DNA of 64,000 nucleotides from an uncultured Eubacteriales bacterium (GTDB lineage: Bacteria > Bacillota > Clostridia > Tissierellales > Peptoniphilaceae). Shown here one piece after another: positions 60,140-64,000 of the stretch. The notes beneath the pieces are model-generated. The model was not told the origin of the DNA. It ran no database searches and saw nothing but the letters and a program-made list of their open reading frames with translations. Within the stretch, counting starts at the first letter, position 1, and the number at the start of each line of letters is the position of its first letter. The position numbers and the translations under genes were made by a program. Location: assembly GCA_900539225.1 (NCBI GenBank), contig UQBO01000001.1, positions 124,001 to 188,000 of the forward strand. Reading direction: 5' to 3'.

Positions 60140-60661
60140 ATGGATGGATTATTTGTATTAGCGTTTTTATTTATGCTAATATCATCTATCGTCACTATTG
60201 TAAATGAGGCTAATAAGAAGAAAAAGCAAAGAGATACTTTAGATAAAAAGCTTGATGAAATTTACACTAGAACGATGAAAGATGCTAATAAAGCAAATGA
60301 TAGAGAAAATAAAAAACGTGAAAAGGTTAAAAAGATAGGCAATTTAGAAAAGCATTATGACGAAGCAATCAGGGATGATTACAAAGAAAGAGCCGATGAC
60401 TACTTTTCTGAAAAGAGTAAAAAGCTTGATGAATACCTTTCTAGAGATGTTAAAGATAGGCTTCGTAATTATAAAGCAGAAAAAGAAGAAAAGCTTAGAG
60501 AAGAAAATAATGAAATAATTGCAGCTCAAAATAACGCGTATAATGAAATTGAGTCTGAAGAGATCGATGGTATTATTTTTACGAAGGAAAATTTAGCTAA
60601 ATCTATAGTAATAAAAGAAATTTTAGACAAACCACTTGCCTTAAGGAGGATTAATGAGTAG
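60140..60661 (+). CDS. Membrane-anchored coiled-coil protein, unknown
   Basis: A 173-residue protein with an N-terminal membrane helix (residues about 4-22) and then an almost entirely charged helical region rich in Lys, Glu and Asp. There is no recognised domain. It sits between floA and phoH, where other Firmicutes often have yqfB/yqfC-yqfD type genes, which are missing here. Its end overlaps phoH by 8 bases, indicating coupling. It may be a flotillin-associated scaffold, which is a guess from position and form. Confidence 0.6.
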   Translation: MDGLFVLAFLFMLISSIVTIVNEANKKKKQRDTLDKKLDEIYTRTMKDANKANDRENKKREKVKKIGNLEKHYDEAIRDDYKERADDYFSEKSKKLDEYLSRDVKDRLRNYKAEKEEKLREENNEIIAAQNNAYNEIESEEIDGIIFTKENLAKSIVIKEILDKPLALRRINE

Positions 60662-61658
60662 GGAACTTAATTTTGACAGCAATAAGCAAGAAGCACTGGC
60701 TGGTAATTTAGATACAAATATCAAAATAATTGAAAAAGAACTAGACGTGAAGCTTGATATCAAATCGGATAAGATTGTGATAGCTTCAGGCGATGAAGAG
60801 AAAGAGGCTATGGCTGAGAGACTTATAAAAGCCTTGTCAAGCCTTATCGACACACAAAAATCACTTAGTAAAGAGGACATATACTACTCCATCAATCTAG
60901 TGAAAAAGTCTAAGGAAAATCAATTATATGATATACAGAAGGACGTAGTTGCAATTACTAGCGAGGGCAAAACCATCAGACCAAAGACTATTGGCCAAAA
61001 AAGATATGTAGATATGATTAGAAAGTCAGGAATTACTTTTGGTATAGGACCTGCAGGTACTGGAAAGACTTATCTTGCCATTGCCATGGCGGTTAATGCT
61101 TTCAAAAATAAAGAAGTATCTAAGATTATATTGACTAGACCAGCTGTAGAAGCAGGCGAAAACCTTGGCTTCTTGCCGGGTGACCTAAAGGAAAAGGTAG
61201 ACCCATATCTAAGGCCAGTTTATGACGCCTTATATGAAATTATGGGCAAGGAGCAATATGAGAAGAACGCCGAGAGAGGACTTATCGAGGTTGCCCCACT
61301 TGCTTACATGAGAGGAAGAACTTTGGACAAGGCTTTCATAATTCTTGATGAAGCGCAAAACACTACTGAAGAGCAAATGAAGATGTTCTTGACTAGGATG
61401 GGATTTAATTCTAAGGTCATAGTTACTGGAGACATTACTCAAAGGGACTTGCCTAAGGGAAAGAAGTCAGGTCTGATAGCTGCTAGCCATATCTTAAGAA
61501 ATATAAATGGAATTAGCTTTATCGAACTTACTCAAACTGACGTTGTTAGAAATATACTTGTACAAAGAATTATCGAAGCATATAATGCATATGAGAGCAA
61601 AAAGCTTGATAAAGAAAGTAAAGAGAGAGAAGAAAAAGATGGACATAGTGATAAATAA
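60654..61658 (+). CDS. PhoH-family ATPase
   Basis: The 334-residue protein has an N-terminal RNA-binding-like part (residues 1-110) and the PhoH ATPase domain: Walker A 'GPAGTGKTYLA' (residues about 130-140), 'ILTRPAVEAGENLGFLPGD' and Walker B 'FIILDEAQNTT' (residues about 224-234). Its role is linked to RNA metabolism in other bacteria, in line with the ybeY gene that overlaps its end by 20 bases. AAGGAGG is the ribosome site. Confidence 0.94.
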   Translation: MSRELNFDSNKQEALAGNLDTNIKIIEKELDVKLDIKSDKIVIASGDEEKEAMAERLIKALSSLIDTQKSLSKEDIYYSINLVKKSKENQLYDIQKDVVAITSEGKTIRPKTIGQKRYVDMIRKSGITFGIGPAGTGKTYLAIAMAVNAFKNKEVSKIILTRPAVEAGENLGFLPGDLKEKVDPYLRPVYDALYEIMGKEQYEKNAERGLIEVAPLAYMRGRTLDKAFIILDEAQNTTEEQMKMFLTRMGFNSKVIVTGDITQRDLPKGKKSGLIAASHILRNINGISFIELTQTDVVRNILVQRIIEAYNAYESKKLDKESKEREEKDGHSDK

Positions 61659-62082
61659 CGAAAATAATTATCCGATAGAGGCTTCTTACGAAGATACTAT
61701 GAAGAGGATCGTTTCACTTGCTTTAAAGATGGAAGGTCTTGAAGATCACTACGAGGTAGGTCTTACTTATGTATCGAAGGACGAGATAAAGGATTTAAAT
61801 AGAGAGTACAGAGACATTGATAAAGTGACTGACGTTTTATCTTTTCCTCTTATAGAAGATTTTTCATCTGATGAGACTCTCTTAGGTGATGTAGTTATCT
61901 CATACGAAGTAGCCGAGGAGCAAGCGAAGGAATATGGACACAGCCTTGAAAGAGAAATCATGTTTCTCTTCACTCATAGCATACTGCACTTACTTGGCTA
62001 CGACCACATCGAGGAAGAAGACAGAGTCATTATGGAAGAAAGACAAAGAGAAATACTTGATGAGCTTAAAATCACGCGTTAA
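61639..62082 (+). CDS. ybeY: Endoribonuclease YbeY (rRNA maturation)
   Basis: The 147-residue metal-dependent RNase acts in 16S rRNA 3' end maturation and ribosome quality control. The zinc motif 'HSILHLLGYDH' (His-x3-His-x5-His, residues about 113-123) is intact and 'VTDVLSFPL' is present. ATG 61639 is inside the end of phoH; the longer in-frame reading from 61507 overlaps phoH for 150 bases and is not credible. Confidence 0.95.
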   Translation: MDIVINNENNYPIEASYEDTMKRIVSLALKMEGLEDHYEVGLTYVSKDEIKDLNREYRDIDKVTDVLSFPLIEDFSSDETLLGDVVISYEVAEEQAKEYGHSLEREIMFLFTHSILHLLGYDHIEEEDRVIMEERQREILDELKITR

Positions 62083-62132
62083 GTATTGAATTTATCACTA
62101 ATTTATTGTATAATAAAGATTCGAGGGATGAT

Positions 62133-62522
62133 ATGGAATATAAAGAACTAGTTGAATCAGCCTTAAGCGTTTTAGATAGATCATATTCAGTTTATTCTAA
62201 ATATAAAGTTGCTGCAGCCGTTGAAATGGACGACGGCAGTGTTTATAATGGTGTAAACATTGAGAATGCATCTTACGGTTTAACAATTTGCGCTGAGCAA
62301 AGTGCTATAGCAAATGCCATTACGAATGGCGATTCAAGAAAGATAAGTAAGATTGCAATAGTTAATCCAGATTCATATCCGTTCCCGTGTGGGGCGTGCA
62401 GACAATTTATTAGTGAGTTTACAAAAGATGCTAAGGTAATTGTTGCAAGGAACACGGGCGATTACAAAGTATATAATATAAAAGATCTGCTTCCAGCATC
62501 TTTTTCATTAGATGACAAATAG
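62133..62522 (+). CDS. cdd: Cytidine deaminase
   Basis: A 129-residue enzyme converting cytidine to uridine. Active-site signatures are 'TICAEQSA' (zinc Cys and catalytic Glu, residues about 50-57) and 'PCGACRQFISEF' (residues about 86-97). 'SVYSKYKVAAAVEM' matches the N-terminal substrate region. ATG 62133 follows GAGGGATGAT. In related genomes dgkA separates ybeY from cdd; that gene is absent here. Confidence 0.95.
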   Translation: MEYKELVESALSVLDRSYSVYSKYKVAAAVEMDDGSVYNGVNIENASYGLTICAEQSAIANAITNGDSRKISKIAIVNPDSYPFPCGACRQFISEFTKDAKVIVARNTGDYKVYNIKDLLPASFSLDDK

Positions 62523-62532
62523 AGGTGAGACG

Positions 62533-63411
62533 ATGGAATTTAAATCAGGCTATGTAGCCGTTGTCGGTAGGCCAAACGCTGGCAAATCGACGCTACTAAA
62601 TAAATTAGTAAAATTTAATATATCGATAATTTCTGACAAACCGCAAACTACAAGAGATATAATCAATTTTATATATACAGACGATGATGCACAAATCATT
62701 TTCATGGATACACCTGGCTATCAAATCGCTAGAAATAAGCTTGGCGACTACATGGATAAGGCAATGAGAGCTGCATTAGAAGATGCTGACATGATACTAT
62801 ATATTATAGATGGCTCTGTAGCATTTAAAGCTGGAGAAAAAGAACTTATGGATATAGTTATGAGCTCAAATAAGGACGTCGTCATCGCAATAAATAAGAT
62901 TGATAAAAAGGAATCATACTTAGACGAAATTATCGCAGAGATAAATGCGCGCAATTTGAAAGCTATTACTGTGCCAATAAGTGCTGCTAATGACGAGAAC
63001 TTAGATAAATTATTAGATGAGATTAAAAACACATTAAAACCTGGGCCAATGTACTACGACGGAGAGTATTTAACTGATAAGCCGATGAAGTTTATAGTCT
63101 CAGAGGTGATTAGACAAAAGTGCCTGTTGTACTTATCTGAAGAAATACCTCACGGCATCAACGTTGAAATTACTAAATACGAGGAACTTGAAGACAAGGT
63201 AAATATCGAAGCGATTATATACTGCGAAAGAGAAAGTCATAAGGGCATAGTCATTGGCAAGGACGCTTCTATGATTAAAAAGATTAGACTTGCCGCTAAA
63301 AAGGATATTAAGGAAATGCTTGACACGGATATTAATCTTAGCCTAAATGTAAAGGTTGCCAAAAACTGGAGAAAGAACGAAGACAAGGTGAAATTCTTTG
63401 GATACAAGTAA
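62533..63411 (+). CDS. era: GTPase Era
   Basis: The 292-residue GTPase needed for 30S ribosome assembly. G motifs: 'GRPNAGKSTLLN' (G1, residues about 11-22), 'TTR' (G2), 'DTPGYQ' (G3), 'NKIDK' (G4) and 'ISAAND' (G5). The C-terminal KH domain includes 'VIGKDASMIKKIR'. ATG 62533 follows AGAGGTGAGA. It lies between cdd and recO, the usual order. Confidence 0.97.
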   Translation: MEFKSGYVAVVGRPNAGKSTLLNKLVKFNISIISDKPQTTRDIINFIYTDDDAQIIFMDTPGYQIARNKLGDYMDKAMRAALEDADMILYIIDGSVAFKAGEKELMDIVMSSNKDVVIAINKIDKKESYLDEIIAEINARNLKAITVPISAANDENLDKLLDEIKNTLKPGPMYYDGEYLTDKPMKFIVSEVIRQKCLLYLSEEIPHGINVEITKYEELEDKVNIEAIIYCERESHKGIVIGKDASMIKKIRLAAKKDIKEMLDTDINLSLNVKVAKNWRKNEDKVKFFGYK

Positions 63412-64000
63412 ATCCGAAAAGTTTAGAGGAATAGTAATTGCAAGCAAAAGTGATCAGAAGAATGGTAAGATACTTGAGATATATACAGTAGAATTAGGAC
63501 GTATCAAGGCTTACGTAAGAAGCGCATATGATTTAAGAGATAATGTTGCGAGGAGCTCTTTTGTATTTACTGAATCAGAATTTACTCTATCGCAATACAA
63601 AGAGATATTCATGGTGAATGACTCAAAAGTTTTATATGCACCAAAGCTTTTAGATACAGATATGAAAAAGCTACATGATTTTGCCTTTTTATCAGAGCTG
63701 CTTGTGACACTTCTTAATACACAAGAAGGTGATGAGTACATCTACAGCATGATACTAACTATGCTAAACATTATGGACATATATCCAGAAAAAGCAGAGC
63801 TAATAATTCTAGCCTTTATTTTGAAACTTATATACATACTAGGCTATTTCCCTAGGATACAAATAAAGGAAGGGCTTAATAGCTACAGTTTTAATTATGA
63901 AGATGGCGTGATTATTCCGAGAGATAAAGATTACTCAAACAAGGCCATAACGATAAAAGAACTTAGCTTTATGAAACACTTATTAAATAGCAAATTTACG
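63398..64000 (+). CDS. recO: DNA repair protein RecO (3' end outside window)
   Basis: The frame starts at TTG 63398 with AAGGTGAA upstream and overlaps the end of era by 14 bases. It is open to the last base (201 codons). The N-terminal OB domain is recognisable: 'FRGIVIASKSDQKNGKILEIYT' in pieces (residues about 9-30), 'LGRIKAYVRSAYDLR', and then the helical part with 'DFAFLSELLVTLL'. RecO helps load RecA at single-strand gaps. Position after era is conserved across Firmicutes. Confidence 0.88.
   Translation, partial: MDTSKSEKFRGIVIASKSDQKNGKILEIYTVELGRIKAYVRSAYDLRDNVARSSFVFTESEFTLSQYKEIFMVNDSKVLYAPKLLDTDMKKLHDFAFLSELLVTLLNTQEGDEYIYSMILTMLNIMDIYPEKAELIILAFILKLIYILGYFPRIQIKEGLNSYSFNYEDGVIIPRDKDYSNKAITIKELSFMKHLLNSKFT

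Overview
The window is AT-rich Gram-positive DNA with strong Shine-Dalgarno sites and dense, overlapping genes. Gene order (ruvCAB-spoIID-queA-tgt-yajC, then nfeD-floA-phoH-ybeY-cdd-era-recO) and the clostridial types of PurL, SdaAA/SdaAB and YhaO/YhaN point to an anaerobic Firmicute, most likely a peptide/amino-acid-using member of the Tissierellia/Peptoniphilaceae group. That placement is an inference from gene content.

Bases 1 to about 20,130 are the tail, lysis and end portion of a prophage with a contractile tail of the PBSX (Xkd) type. In order it holds head-tail connectors, sheath, tube, tail chaperone with a -1 frameshift site, tape measure, XkdP/Q/R/S/T-like baseplate genes, DUF2313, fibres, amidase and holins. 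It ends at the 3' side of a tRNA-Leu(CAA) gene, the probable integration site; head and integrase genes lie outside the window. Cargo is inserted into the tail operon: a RelB/Doc toxin-antitoxin pair, a four-gene block with a DUF4417 protein, and a HicAB pair. Two of these carry their own promoter and terminator. A short hydrophobic ORF with a convergent antisense promoter near the lysis end looks like a type I toxin-antitoxin module.

The most unusual part of the prophage is at 13.2-17.6 kb. A radical SAM/SPASM enzyme lies between tail-fibre genes and overlaps a fibre protein whose N-terminus is an array of 17 cysteines in CxxxC steps (alternating CQxx/CExx), followed by fibronectin-like domains. 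A second, 75-residue tail protein with the same C-E-[RK]-S-A-Q-C motif lies upstream. I propose a phage-encoded post-translational modification system acting on its own tail fibre.

From 20.4 kb on the DNA is host chromosome. A minus-strand group carries serine dehydratase (sdaAA, sdaAB) and a secreted, apparently inactive amidohydrolase. A long plus-strand run (24.0-38.5 kb) carries a degenerate PfkB-like protein, YhaO/YhaN, phosphoesterase, nagB, a CYTH protein, an amidohydrolase, a metallopeptidase, trpS and an unusual purD-purL fusion. Next come a truncated PPDK regulatory protein with ppdK, ogt, pepT with a macro-domain protein, a CBS-ACT protein, and a surface-protein cluster (45.9-52.2 kb) whose first promoter contains a 15-T tract. 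The window ends with the ruv-que-tgt-yajC and floA-phoH-era-recO housekeeping runs; recO is cut by the window end.
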